A stretch of DNA of 48,783 nucleotides from Bacillota bacterium. GTDB taxonomy: Bacteria > Bacillota > Clostridia > Acetivibrionales > DSM-1351. The DNA lies in assembly GCA_023441625.1 (NCBI GenBank), contig JAEZOA010000064.1, forward strand, positions 1 to 48,783, given 5' to 3'. The notes beneath the pieces were generated by a model. It saw only the letters and a list, made by a program, of their open reading frames with translations, did no database searches and was not told where the DNA came from. Below are positions 26,573-34,539 of this stretch, piece by piece. Within the stretch, counting starts at the first letter, position 1. The number at the start of each line of letters is the position of its first letter. The position numbers were made by a program, and so were the translations under genes.

Positions 26573-28927
26573 TCACCATCCTCCATTAATTGTTGTTCTT
26601 CGTATGTCAGATGGAAGCAACAATTCTTTTATAGTTTCATTATCTAATATACCTTCTTCTACTATAAGTTCTGGATAATACATGCCAACATCATATGTCC
26701 ATATTTCAATACTAGTATCATTATCATTATCTAAAATTAACCTTTGCCCAGAATCAGGCAAAAAAGGATCAGATACATTGCCTTGATATTTGCTTACGGT
26801 AATATCATCAGTTAATATAGGGTTTCCGTTTGAATCTGCATTATTTTGACTGTTCCATCTATAGCCCCATATATGTTTTACAATAGTGTCACCATCTGGA
26901 GAATAACTCTTACTAATTATAGGCATTATAGCAAACTTTTGTTTTGTATTGTCTAGTGGATTATCATATTCACGAAGGTTAACTTCTTGCATTAAACAAC
27001 TAGCAACTGGTGACTCATCATTTTTTACCATTATTACACCGTTATATGTGTCACTAGCAGGATATGAGTTTTCTATGTATATAGTAACTTTGTATGTTCC
27101 TGCATTCCTTGCTTGAAAATCAAATACACGTTGCTCATTAAGGATAGTGTTGAAACTTATTCCTGTATTTACCCATGTGTCATTATCATATTTCAGAGCT
27201 TTTCCATTTGAATATTTATATACTGTCCCATCCTCAAGTCTTACACCAAAATCCCAATCTGCACCTGTAGCTAAGTCTGGTTCTATCTTCCATGTAGTCC
27301 TTGACCAGTTTATAGGGTATCTTTCTGGCGAACTGCTGTTACGCCCACTAACTGTAATTTTTCTGTTTTCTTTTATTTTTCCAGAGGTACTTATACTTGC
27401 ACTTGGTGTAGGGGGAGTGACTTCAACCTCGTGTTGGGTTGTGTCTGTAAGACCATTACTGTCTGTTACTGTTAAAGTGACAGTGTATATACCTGGTGTG
27501 CCGAAAGATGTTGTACCACTAACTCCTGTTATTGGTACAGACCACTTATAGTCTACAATTTTTGCCCCTGCTTGCTTACAGTATGAACGTGAACCTGACA
27601 AAGTAAAATCATTCCCTGCTTTAACCTGTGTTGGTCCATCTATAATAGCAACAGGGCCTTGAACCTCATCATACCAAAAGTCCAAATAAGCATTTTGGTT
27701 TGTGCTTGATAGTGTGACGGTCTGGCTCATCACACCAGCCTGCATGACTGAGCTTGATGGTGTGCTGCTGCTGTAGGAAGAATATGAGCCTTTGGCTTGA
27801 TAACCTTGTAGTGTCGGAGCTGTTATGGTCTTAGCTGTGTCATAGGGTACATTGGGAATGGTGCTACTTGAAATTATAGAATTGTCGGAAAGTAGGCGGC
27901 ATCTTATATTAATATTTCCAGTTTCAGGCTCAGGAGCTACAACATGAACCGTATGCTTTTTTGAAAAAATTTGTTCACCATTAGCATCATACCCTCTCAA
28001 TTGTACATCATAATCACCAGTTTCAGTAGCTGTGTAAGTGGTTTTTACATTGTACTCTTTGTAATAACCTGTAGCAGTATCAAGTTCACAATTAAATGTT
28101 TTATATAACCCATTGAGGAGGACGTCGTGATAGAATATTCCATTGATGAGGACGTCAACAGTTTTACAGTGTGTAGCTACACCTGTAATAGTGAATGACT
28201 CCCCTTTGTTTATTTTGAGTCCATCAGGAGGGTCTTTCAGTGTAACGGTCGAGGTAATCAGTTCAGGGTCAAACAACAACCTTAAGACAAAGTAATTGTC
28301 CTTTGTATTAGTCTTAAATTTTGGTGAAAACTCCGAAAAATATTCATCTATATCCCATTTACTGTTTGCAAATGTATCTAAAGGAGTATATTTGCCGTTG
28401 CGATAGCTATACTTCTGGATACATGCATCCGCAAGAACAATAAAATTAGAATGTAGTATACTGTCATACTTAATTTGTTCGTTGAGATTGTTATTGTCAC
28501 TGTCCAATTCGTCGTCAAGTATCATATCACGGATTGACTTGCCATCTGCAATGCCCGTATACTCACCAGTCCAATCTGAAGTTAATGGAAATGTGTATCT
28601 TTTTTTTTCACCATCAGGCTTAAAATCAGATAACGGAACGAACGCATTAATAACTCTATTTTCAATTGAAGAATCATCCTTTAAACTGATGAATTTGAAT
28701 GTCCACCCTACACAAAAAGCTTGTATAGGGGATTGTGAATCAACTGGATCAACCGTCATTGTTAGTGCCTGATGTCTTGGTTTTGCTGTATCATAAGCGA
28801 TTTTTAAAACTCCTGTTTCACTTTCACCACCACCACCATCATCAGCAGCTTGTACAGAAATATAAGTCGTAATCAAAATAACGACAACTATTATTAAACT
28901 TAAAGTTTTTTTCAAAGTATTTTTCAT
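26573..28927 (-). CDS. Secreted PKD-domain protein
   Basis: About 784 residues from the ATG at 28927, chosen because GGTGAGG precedes it and it yields a signal peptide (MKNTLKKTLSLIIVVVILIT, cleavage after VQA). An upstream in-frame start would overlap the previous gene. Residues about 430-520 form a PKD domain (VAIIDGPTQVKAGNDFTLSGS, then YTVTLTVTDSNGLTD). A second Ig-like region and an Asp-rich C-terminal section follow. The stop overlaps the start region of the next, larger secreted protein, so the two are translationally coupled. No enzymatic motif is seen; an extracellular structural or adhesion role is likely. Confidence 0.7.
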   Translation of the reverse strand: MKNTLKKTLSLIIVVVILITTYISVQAADDGGGGESETGVLKIAYDTAKPRHQALTMTVDPVDSQSPIQAFCVGWTFKFISLKDDSSIENRVINAFVPLSDFKPDGEKKRYTFPLTSDWTGEYTGIADGKSIRDMILDDELDSDNNNLNEQIKYDSILHSNFIVLADACIQKYSYRNGKYTPLDTFANSKWDIDEYFSEFSPKFKTNTKDNYFVLRLLFDPELITSTVTLKDPPDGLKINKGESFTITGVATHCKTVDVLINGIFYHDVLLNGLYKTFNCELDTATGYYKEYNVKTTYTATETGDYDVQLRGYDANGEQIFSKKHTVHVVAPEPETGNINIRCRLLSDNSIISSSTIPNVPYDTAKTITAPTLQGYQAKGSYSSYSSSTPSSSVMQAGVMSQTVTLSSTNQNAYLDFWYDEVQGPVAIIDGPTQVKAGNDFTLSGSRSYCKQAGAKIVDYKWSVPITGVSGTTSFGTPGIYTVTLTVTDSNGLTDTTQHEVEVTPPTPSASISTSGKIKENRKITVSGRNSSSPERYPINWSRTTWKIEPDLATGADWDFGVRLEDGTVYKYSNGKALKYDNDTWVNTGISFNTILNEQRVFDFQARNAGTYKVTIYIENSYPASDTYNGVIMVKNDESPVASCLMQEVNLREYDNPLDNTKQKFAIMPIISKSYSPDGDTIVKHIWGYRWNSQNNADSNGNPILTDDITVSKYQGNVSDPFLPDSGQRLILDNDNDTSIEIWTYDVGMYYPELIVEEGILDNETIKELLLPSDIRRTTINGGW

Positions 28928-28940
28928 ATCCTCACCCAAC

Positions 28941-30209
28941 TTATTTTGATATTCTGATATCTGATATAGCATCCATTCCCGTTATTTTTAATCCATCACT
29001 TTGTGGTAAAAAGGTAATTTCAAAATCCTGCTCGTACCATGTGTTTATTTGAGAAGCTTTACCTGTAGAACCAACAATTTCAGAATTTAAAGCCTCTTTG
29101 GTAGTTGGAGCCGAATATTTATATCTTAATGTACCTCTAAGAACTGGATTTCCCCAATCAGCAAAAACTAGCATACCTGTACTTGTTATAAATTTACCTT
29201 CAGAAACCACTTTTCTATTTTTTACTCTATCAAGATTTCTTTTGAGATAATTGTTGATTATATTCTTTTCCCAAAGCGATTTTAGATTAGTTTCTAGTTC
29301 ATCCAACTTTCTATAATCTACATTAGCCCATGTATTACCGTACTTTGTTCCTACCTTAACCATTTCCTGTTCAAACTCTTCAGGTGTCATGCCATACTGA
29401 TCGCCCCAATTTACAAAACATTTTTTTTCCTCATTTCTCAGGTACTTGTAGCTGTCATACACTGATTCTTTTATAAGCCCATCTGTATTGCTCAGAAGGA
29501 TTGGAGATATATCTTTAACACTATCTTTCCATGCTTCATATGTTTGTGTTTCTGCTTTTTGACTGTCCATTTCTGATTTCTTTTTCGCCTTGTAGCTGTT
29601 TGTGTCAGCTTTATAGTCAACAAGATTAACTATTACAGCTGCTGTCTCAGCTCTTGTTAATGAGCTGCCAGGATAGAAATATCTCTTATCCTTAGATACT
29701 GAACCTACAATCAGATATTCCTTATATGCTGTATTGGAGTACCCTTGTTCACTTGTTATATCTGCATATGGTGTTGTCATTGTTGTGTCTTGCTGTAGTC
29801 CTAAAGAACGGCACAGCATTTCTACAGCTTCCTGCCTTGTTATTGCCTTGTTGGGATTAAATGCTGTTCCCTTGTCAATTATATTTGCTTCAACGGCTGC
29901 GGATATCCATTTGCTTGACCAATGGTCTTTTGTATCGTTATATGCATAGCCTTCTTCCTGTGATAGCCCTGTTGCTTTACATAGAAATGTTACAAATTCA
30001 GCTCTAGTTACTGAGTTGTCAGGTCCATACTTGTTATTGCCTATGCCAGCTGTTATTTTTAGATCTACAAGCTTATTTACATAGTTGTAATACCAGGCTG
30101 TAGTTTTTACGTCTGTGAAGCTAGGTGCTGCTGATACTGGTACTACATTTGCTATTACCATCATTGCTACTGCTAAAAGTATTGCTAACGCTCTCTTAAT
30201 AGTTTTCAT
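28941..30209 (-). CDS. S-layer homology (SLH) domain protein
   Basis: 422 residues with a signal peptide (MKTIKRALAILLAVAMMVIA, ...VSAAP). Three SLH repeats follow, at about 30-85 (FTDVKTTAWYYNYVNKLVDL), 90-150 and 155-210 (YFYPGSSLTRAETAAVIVNL). SLH repeats bind pyruvylated secondary cell-wall polymer, so this product should anchor to the wall. The C-terminal 210 residues are charged, helical and unrecognised. It is followed 13 bases later by the PKD protein, suggesting it anchors or presents the non-SLH secreted proteins of the same operon. TCCT/AGGA ribosome-site bases precede the ATG. Confidence 0.88.
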   Translation of the reverse strand: MKTIKRALAILLAVAMMVIANVVPVSAAPSFTDVKTTAWYYNYVNKLVDLKITAGIGNNKYGPDNSVTRAEFVTFLCKATGLSQEEGYAYNDTKDHWSSKWISAAVEANIIDKGTAFNPNKAITRQEAVEMLCRSLGLQQDTTMTTPYADITSEQGYSNTAYKEYLIVGSVSKDKRYFYPGSSLTRAETAAVIVNLVDYKADTNSYKAKKKSEMDSQKAETQTYEAWKDSVKDISPILLSNTDGLIKESVYDSYKYLRNEEKKCFVNWGDQYGMTPEEFEQEMVKVGTKYGNTWANVDYRKLDELETNLKSLWEKNIINNYLKRNLDRVKNRKVVSEGKFITSTGMLVFADWGNPVLRGTLRYKYSAPTTKEALNSEIVGSTGKASQINTWYEQDFEITFLPQSDGLKITGMDAISDIRISK

Positions 30210-30299
30210 AATCTGTGTCCTCCTAAAATTTGTTTTACTGTTTTTTTATTCAGTAATGTGTCTATTGCTTTACTCTAATTTCTTCCTTAAATCAACTTT

Positions 30300-30824
30300 T
30301 TAATCAATTACTGTTATAGCTGAGCCTGTGGTTTGAAGCTCCCACGGTGGAAGTAAAATCGGTGGTTCTTCACTCACAGGAATTTTATAAGTAATGCTTA
30401 CAGTTTTTGTTTTACTATTCCAGTTAACCTTTGCTCCAAAGTTCTCTGAAATAAACCTTAGTGGTACAAAAGTTCTTCCTTCAATAATTACTGGTTTACA
30501 ATCCAATCCAATTTCCATTCCATTTACTATTGCACTTGCTTGTCCAATCTTTAAGTAAATTGTTTTATTTTTATTTGGTTGTGTGATAATAACTGATTCA
30601 GTTTCGGCTATCCATTCTACCGTTGCCCCAAGTTCCTTTGCTATTGTGGCAACTGGAACAAGGATTCTTCCGTTTACTAATCTGGGCTTTGAGTTAAAAG
30701 TTATTGGATTTCCGTTTAGGTTGATTTTTATATTTGCTGTAGTGGATGCCAGTGATGGAATACTCATTATTGAAATAGCAATAACTATCATCATGCAAAA
30801 GATTTTTTTTAACATTGCTTTCAT
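30300..30824 (-). CDS. Secreted stalk-domain (copper amine oxidase N-terminal-like) protein
   Basis: 174 residues with a signal peptide (MKAMLKKIFCMMIVIAISIM, ...PSLAS). Most of the mature part is one stalk domain of the copper-amine-oxidase N-terminal type: ILVPVATIAKELGATVEW, then a repeated half with IEGRTFVPLRFISENFGAKV. These domains occur widely on clostridial cell-surface proteins and carry no oxidase activity. AAAGGAG precedes the ATG. A gap of 90 bases separates it from the SLH gene; it probably belongs to the same surface operon. Confidence 0.87.
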   Translation of the reverse strand: MKAMLKKIFCMMIVIAISIMSIPSLASTTANIKINLNGNPITFNSKPRLVNGRILVPVATIAKELGATVEWIAETESVIITQPNKNKTIYLKIGQASAIVNGMEIGLDCKPVIIEGRTFVPLRFISENFGAKVNWNSKTKTVSITYKIPVSEEPPILLPPWELQTTGSAITVID

Positions 30825-30864
30825 ATTCTCCTTTTACTTATTTTAAATTTTATTTTACAGATGT

Positions 30865-30891
30865 TTACTTTTGAATTGAAATTGGTATAAT
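30865..30891 (+). promoter_or_regulatory. Promoter of the antisense RNA
   Basis: TTTACT (30865-30870), about 15 bases, TATAAT (30886-30891). The predicted start is close to 30898, exactly at the inverted repeat GGTGATTGGATA. Confidence 0.6.
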
Positions 30892-30897
30892 ATAAAT

Positions 30898-30993
30898 ATG
30901 GTGATTGGATATCCGCAAGATGCGGCAGTCACATAGAAAATTAAAAGTTTATTTTAATCACTCTGTATGCCAGTACAGGGTGATTATTTTTTT
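30898..30993 (+). ncRNA. Probable antisense RNA (antitoxin) to the holin-like toxin
   Basis: A transcript from the promoter at 30865-30891 would run about 96 bases. It would end at a 12-bp terminator stem (30956-30967 with 30974-30985, one G-U pair) followed by seven T at 30987-30993. The T tract overlaps the toxin's last codons, so the RNA is fully complementary to the 3' untranslated region and the stop codon of the toxin mRNA. This is the layout of type I antitoxins such as RatA. A small hairpin (CCGCA/TGCGG) lies near its 5' end. Confidence 0.65.
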
Positions 30994-31158
30994 CGCTCGT
31001 TTAGCTTGATTATGCTAATAACCAAGGAGAGCAACGATATAAGAAACATAGAAAACATTATCATTAAAGATATTGATTGGAATGTACTCATATCCGCCAC
31101 CTCCCTTCTTTTGTAAGATGGGACAGTGACTAACACACCCTGCATGTATCCAATCACC
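30900..31158. repeat. 12-bp inverted repeat pairing the toxin mRNA ends
   Basis: GGTGATTGGATA at 30900-30911 has its exact complement at 31147-31158. The toxin mRNA therefore carries the sequence near its 5' end and the complement in its 3' region, and the antisense RNA begins with the same 12 bases. Confidence 0.75.
30984..31091 (-). CDS. Holin-like type I toxin
   Basis: A 35-residue protein starting MSTFQSISLMIMFSMFLISL and ending in the charged tail KLNERKK. It has one membrane helix and a very strong ribosome site (GGGAGGTG) 6 bases before the ATG. It resembles the short putative holin-like toxins of Firmicutes, which insert in the membrane and are silenced by an antisense RNA. The mRNA starts near 31188, giving a leader of about 95 bases able to pair with its own 3' end. 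It lies between surface-protein genes on the mobile element and may act as a stability module. Confidence 0.72.
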   Translation of the reverse strand: MSTFQSISLMIMFSMFLISLLSLVISIIKLNERKK

Positions 31159-31194
31159 AAGCCTGATGAAATGGATTAATTTAATAATAGGAGT

Positions 31195-31223
31195 ATTATA
31201 CCATTTGAGTTTGGTATTTTAAA
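31195..31223 (-). promoter_or_regulatory. Promoter of the holin-like toxin mRNA
   Basis: On the minus strand TTTAAA (31218-31223), 17 bases, TATAAT (31195-31200). The start is predicted near 31188. Confidence 0.6.
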
Positions 31224-31264
31224 GCATTTTTACAAATGTTTGCTTTTTAGTAATTATCTCAATT

Positions 31265-31933
31265 TTACTCATTGTTTCCGCTGCCCTTACTACGCTCTAT
31301 ATTTGCGCCTTTGAATGAAATAAATGTTGCTAAACGTTTTTTAAACAAACCATCAATTTCAAAGTTCTTTATAAATACCATGTAATAAGGCTTCTTTTTA
31401 AACTCATTTGTCTTTGGGTTGCCATTTACATATACAAGTTCACTATCTGGCAGCGATGCATCCCAAAACTGTATTGAATTTGTATTGATTATACTCTCCA
31501 GGCTACTAGGTTCTGTAACACTTCCTGATATATCTTTTGTGTCATTGCTTATTATATAATTCATTGAGCTTGATGTTGGATTAATAATAATTATCATTGT
31601 ATTTGCAATAACATCAGTTCTTTTAATACCCACATTTTTTTCAAGAGTACTAAAAAAAGCTGTTTCAGCAATATTTTTATCTATGATTATGTTATCAGTA
31701 GAAAGCTTTCCTGCTGATTCGTCTACTCCAGCTGCATATCCCCTTCTACTAAGCTCCACATTATTCTCTTGAACAGCAGCTGATACCGAGAAATCAATTG
31801 CACTTGCAATAGACTTTTTTTTATATGAATAGAGAGAATAGTCAGCAATACTTAGTATAAGGATAACTAATACAAGTATAACTGCCAGGCCTAAGAACAC
31901 AACACTCAATGCACCACCATTATCACTCTCCAT
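31265..31933 (-). CDS. TadE/TadG-like pseudopilin-type protein
   Basis: 222 residues from the ATG at 31933, which overlaps the stop region of the preceding gene (ATGGAGAGTGA), so translation is coupled. The frame is open 34 codons further upstream inside that gene. The N-terminus has a short polar lead, then one long hydrophobic segment (ALSVVFLGLAVILVLVILIL), the layout of TadE/TadG minor pilins. The rest is a predicted extracellular region without cysteines or known motifs. No Tad ATPase, TadB/C or prepilin peptidase gene is nearby, so any assembly would depend on machinery elsewhere. The identification rests on the topology only. Confidence 0.55.
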   Translation of the reverse strand: MESDNGGALSVVFLGLAVILVLVILILSIADYSLYSYKKKSIASAIDFSVSAAVQENNVELSRRGYAAGVDESAGKLSTDNIIIDKNIAETAFFSTLEKNVGIKRTDVIANTMIIIINPTSSSMNYIISNDTKDISGSVTEPSSLESIINTNSIQFWDASLPDSELVYVNGNPKTNEFKKKPYYMVFIKNFEIDGLFKKRLATFISFKGANIERSKGSGNNE

Positions 31934-32375
31934 TATATGCTTCAATCCGGCATTGCGCCTTTGCTGTGTAGAAAAGGTTTTCTGTGTCATCAAGGCTAAC
32001 ACCTCCATTTTGAATTCTGCTGTAGTTAGATACATTACTTGATTTAATATATACTAAAAATGCTTCACCTTTATTTAATACTTCTCCAATTGTGTAATTT
32101 GTCAATCCTGTAATAACTCCATTTACATATGTCCCTTTTTTTAAGATAATACTGCTAGATACCGAACTAAAATCTGCAAGCTTATTTATTTTAATTAAAA
32201 ATTCATTATATGCATCATCTGTAAGTGTACCTGTGATTTTTACTTGATATGCTACTAGATCAACCTGATCTTTTAAATAGCGCTGCTTTAAATCGAAATC
32301 TGAAATAGCAATTGCCTTAAACATAAGAATTGCTATAAATGGAATTATAATAATTGAAACAAAAATTTTATTCAT
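31923..32375 (-). CDS. Small single-pass membrane protein, pseudopilin-like
   Basis: 150 residues from the ATG at 32375, chosen because GGGGG lies 6 bases upstream; an earlier in-frame start at 32426 falls within the preceding small gene. An N-terminal hydrophobic helix (IFVSIIIIPFIAILMFKAIA) is followed by an amphipathic stretch and an extracellular-looking domain. The gene is coupled to both neighbours by overlapping start and stop codons. Together with 31265-31933 it looks like a pair of minor pilin-like subunits. The function is not recognised. Confidence 0.6.
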   Translation of the reverse strand: MNKIFVSIIIIPFIAILMFKAIAISDFDLKQRYLKDQVDLVAYQVKITGTLTDDAYNEFLIKINKLADFSSVSSSIILKKGTYVNGVITGLTNYTIGEVLNKGEAFLVYIKSSNVSNYSRIQNGGVSLDDTENLFYTAKAQCRIEAYNGE

Positions 32376-32520
32376 AATAACCCCCATGCCAACTTTTGTC
32401 AAAAAAATAGTAATGAAATTTATCAAATATCATATCAAGCATTGGTTTCATCAATAGATTGGCAAGTTCATATAATAATGGAGTGATGCTTATAAATGCA
32501 ATTATATCAATCCAATCCAT
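32368..32520 (-). CDS. Small hypothetical membrane protein
   Basis: A 50-residue frame (MDWIDIIAFISITPLLYELA...) ends in an aromatic, acidic tail and a TAA overlapping the next ATG (ATGAATAA). The overlap is the main support for translation. A TTG seven codons upstream with GAAGG before it is an alternative start. It may be the remaining C-terminal piece of a larger membrane protein, since more open frame lies upstream (32574-32693). Not recognised. Confidence 0.45.
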   Translation of the reverse strand: MDWIDIIAFISITPLLYELANLLMKPMLDMIFDKFHYYFFDKSWHGGYYE

Positions 32521-32573
32521 GTCCTCATCAGCTGTTATCAATGTGCCTTCATTTCTGCTTTTTCTATTTTTTG

Positions 32574-32693
32574 CTAATATATAGATTTAGTACTTCCGGC
32601 CTTTGAGATAATATTTACTTTTGTAATATCAAGATTTGTATAGTTAATCAACAACATTACTGAAGTTACAAGAATACAACAAAAAATCTTCAC
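32574..32693 (-). pseudogene. Probable remnant of a membrane-protein gene
   Basis: An open frame reads VKIFCCILVTSVMLLINYTN, one clear membrane segment, and stops at TAG 32574. It lacks a ribosome site. The next small gene (32368-32520) continues in another frame immediately after, so the two may be parts of one decayed gene. Low certainty. Confidence 0.25.
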
Positions 32694-32740
32694 AAGATAA
32701 AAAGCTTGTAAAAGATATGGTTGTCTCTGATCTTTTAATT

Positions 32741-32908
32741 ATGGCTAAGCTTATTTTGTTTAATATAAAACTCTTGTATTTTGTAATAGGCCATATGATT
32801 GAATCTGGGACTGCTACACCATACCCAGATACTGCAAAGCTGATTGCAAAGACATAAATTTAAAAAGTATGGATATGATTGGACTAAGTTTTATTTAGAC
32901 ACTGAGTA
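32741..32908 (+). pseudogene. Frameshifted XRE-type regulator remnant
   Basis: One frame reads MIESGTATPYPDTAKLIAKT. After a frame change it continues KYGYDWTKFYLDTE before a stop. The pattern IE-x-G-x(3)-P-x(2)-TAK-x-IA followed by DWTKF is the C-terminal part of phage-type Xre helix-turn-helix regulators. The recognition helix upstream is not readable. This suggests the element once carried a repressor, now lost. Confidence 0.45.
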
Positions 32909-32984
32909 GGATGAAGTAAAAAGAGATTCTTAAAGCATATCGGACAGACAGTAATAAATAGACTTGTAACAAGGAGGAGTGCGC

Positions 32985-33155
32985 ATGTCAGAAACTGTGA
33001 TAATTAAACCTAATATTACACCTGAAGAGAGATTAAAAAGACTTAACAATATAGCAGATGTGCTTACTCGAATTACAGGTCTAAAATATGAATACATAGG
33101 TACTGACAAAGAGCTAGATGCACAAAAAGAAGGAAAAAATCAGAAAGCATTATAG
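32985..33155 (+). CDS. Small hypothetical protein, first of a two-gene unit
   Basis: 56 residues (MSETVIIKPNITPEERLKRL...), preceded by AGGAGG at good spacing. It is charged and probably helical, with no membrane segment. It is followed 29 bases later by a small membrane protein in the same direction, also with a strong ribosome site. The size and pattern resemble small accessory genes of phages and integrative elements, but I do not recognise the family. Confidence 0.65.
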   Translation: MSETVIIKPNITPEERLKRLNNIADVLTRITGLKYEYIGTDKELDAQKEGKNQKAL

Positions 33156-33184
33156 ATAGAAAACAAAGGATGGGAGGTGAGGCT

Positions 33185-33361
33185 ATGCAGCTTTATACTA
33201 CCGCACATGTTATACAAGTATTCATTATTGGATTAGCATCAGGATTTTTTGTAGGAGGATTGTTGATATCCAAGCTTAAACCAAGAAAAATTATATTTAT
33301 CAGGCCTATACAACGCAAAATACCCAGTGCTGAGAACACTGAGTATCCGATAGTTTCTTGA
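33185..33361 (+). CDS. Small membrane protein
   Basis: 58 residues from the ATG at 33185 (GGGAGGTGA 6 bases upstream); an earlier in-frame ATG would hide that ribosome site. One hydrophobic helix (HVIQVFIIGLASGFFVGGLL) is followed by a basic stretch containing KLKPRKI. The same heptapeptide occurs in the small protein upstream of the interrupted recombinase (36510-36620). No function recognised. Confidence 0.6.
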   Translation: MQLYTTAHVIQVFIIGLASGFFVGGLLISKLKPRKIIFIRPIQRKIPSAENTEYPIVS

Positions 33362-33795
33362 AAAAACTATTAAATATATAGGTGCCCAGATCAAAAAGCA
33401 ACCCTTGTATATTTATTATACGCAAGGGTATTTGACCGCAGTATATAGTTAGAGTAGTGATGTATCGGAGCCAATTATACAGCCGTAAATTTGTGTTCCA
33501 TGTATAAAGAGTGTCAGGTAGACTAATGAAGACTAAACTATAATTCTCTAGTTACTAAATATAAGGACTATCAAGACTATTATAATCTCTTGAGTAAAAA
33601 AGTTATTGATTTTGCTACAAATAATGCCATAGATTATCATATTAAAGATGGTACAATGACTTGAGTTTTTACTATTTTACCGTTATGTTAAAATAATATT
33701 TGAAACCAAATTGTATCTTATATATAAAATATGAGTTAAGATAAATTTTGGTATCAAATGTTTCTTTAAAATTAGCCATTTAACCATGCTAAGAA
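33362..33795. other. Gene-poor stretch
   Basis: No confident gene. A hairpin CCCTTG/CAAGGG lies near 33402-33428, and could be a weak terminator for the two small genes. A 41-codon open frame without a start (LNYNSLVTKYKDYQDYYNLL...) ends at 33664 on the plus strand and looks like a coding remnant. A long imperfect hairpin is at 33700-33757. Confidence 0.4.
33700..33757. repeat. Imperfect 21-bp inverted repeat downstream of the RelE-type toxin
   Basis: Arms at 33700-33720 and 33737-33757 match at 18 of 21 positions around a 16-base AT-rich loop. It could end the toxin-antitoxin transcript or be a decayed element end. Confidence 0.5.
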
Positions 33796-34116
33796 TCAAA
33801 GTAAATCTTGATAGTTTTGTGCACCATAAAGAATACGCATTATAACTACTTGCTTTTCTGTGTCATTCACCAAATAAAAAACCAGATAATTATCAACTAT
33901 CAGCTTGCGATATCCCTTATTTTTTAGTAGTTCATCTAAAACATAGCTGCACGAGTATGGAAAATTCCTTAATCTCATGATATTATTTTCAATTTTATCA
34001 AGAAGTCGTTCCGCTGCAATATCAGCAAATAGTTTATCTGAAATATAGATATAAATTTGCTCCAAATCCTCACTTGCTTTTTGTGTAAATCGTAGGCTGT
34101 AATTACTTTCCGACAT
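33796..34116 (-). CDS. RelE/ParE-family toxin
   Basis: 106 residues of the RelE/ParE fold: YSLRFTQKASEDLEQIYIYI at the start, the central LRNFPYSCSYVLDEL, and the C-terminal YLVFYLVNDTEKQVVIMRIL with an Arg before the last strand. The family acts as ribosome-dependent mRNA endonucleases (RelE) or gyrase inhibitors (ParE); sequence alone does not decide which. The start overlaps the end of the antitoxin gene by 14 bases. It should stabilise the mobile element. Confidence 0.88.
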   Translation of the reverse strand: MSESNYSLRFTQKASEDLEQIYIYISDKLFADIAAERLLDKIENNIMRLRNFPYSCSYVLDELLKNKGYRKLIVDNYLVFYLVNDTEKQVVIMRILYGAQNYQDLL

Positions 34117-34369
34117 ATTTATCCCTCAACTTTTTAAAGACGTTTTCCCCATCTAGCAAAGGAATACCTTTTGCAATTTCCTGTTCAGCTTCGGAAAGCT
34201 TTTTGTATACATCAACAAGTGCGAGCTGACGCTCATATGTTTCAATACTCATTACAACTAAATCGCCATATCCATTTTTTGTAATGAAAATCGGTTCGTT
34301 TTGCCTGTGACATAATTCTGAAATTTCATTTGTATTTCTTAGTTCAGTTATAGGCCTTATCTGTGGCAT
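34103..34369 (-). CDS. Phd/YefM-family antitoxin
   Basis: 88 residues: MPQIRPITELRNTNEISELC at the DNA-binding N-terminus, then EPIFITKNGYGDLVVMSIETYE, the family signature, and a C-terminal toxin-binding helix. It neutralises the RelE/ParE-type toxin encoded immediately downstream. It is encoded first with an overlapping toxin start, and GAGGTGAT precedes the ATG. The pair's promoter carries an inverted repeat suited to autorepression. Confidence 0.9.
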   Translation of the reverse strand: MPQIRPITELRNTNEISELCHRQNEPIFITKNGYGDLVVMSIETYERQLALVDVYKKLSEAEQEIAKGIPLLDGENVFKKLRDKYVGK

Positions 34370-34400
34370 AATTAATCACCTCATTTTGATTTATTTAATA

Positions 34401-34434
34401 ACATAATTATAGCATTATTATGTACAATCATCAA
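34401..34434 (-). promoter_or_regulatory. Promoter and operator of the toxin-antitoxin pair
   Basis: On the minus strand TTGATG (34429-34434), 17 bases, TATAAT (34406-34411). An inverted repeat ACATAAT / ATTATGT (34401-34407 and 34417-34423) overlaps the -10 element, where the antitoxin would be expected to bind. Confidence 0.65.
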
Positions 34435-34539
34435 TATAAAAATAACTAAACCTACTCCTATATCATACCCTCAATATTGACTAATAACCAAGTTATTGGT
34501 ACGATTGAACCATATTAAATATCAAATTGGAGTATCATT

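Larger units (their letters stand above)
30853..31247 (+). repeat. 20-bp direct repeats flanking the type I toxin module
   Basis: TTTTACAGATGTTTACTTTT at 30853-30872 and a copy at 31228-31247 differing at two positions bracket the toxin and antisense RNA genes. This suggests that the module entered or moved as a unit. Confidence 0.55.
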
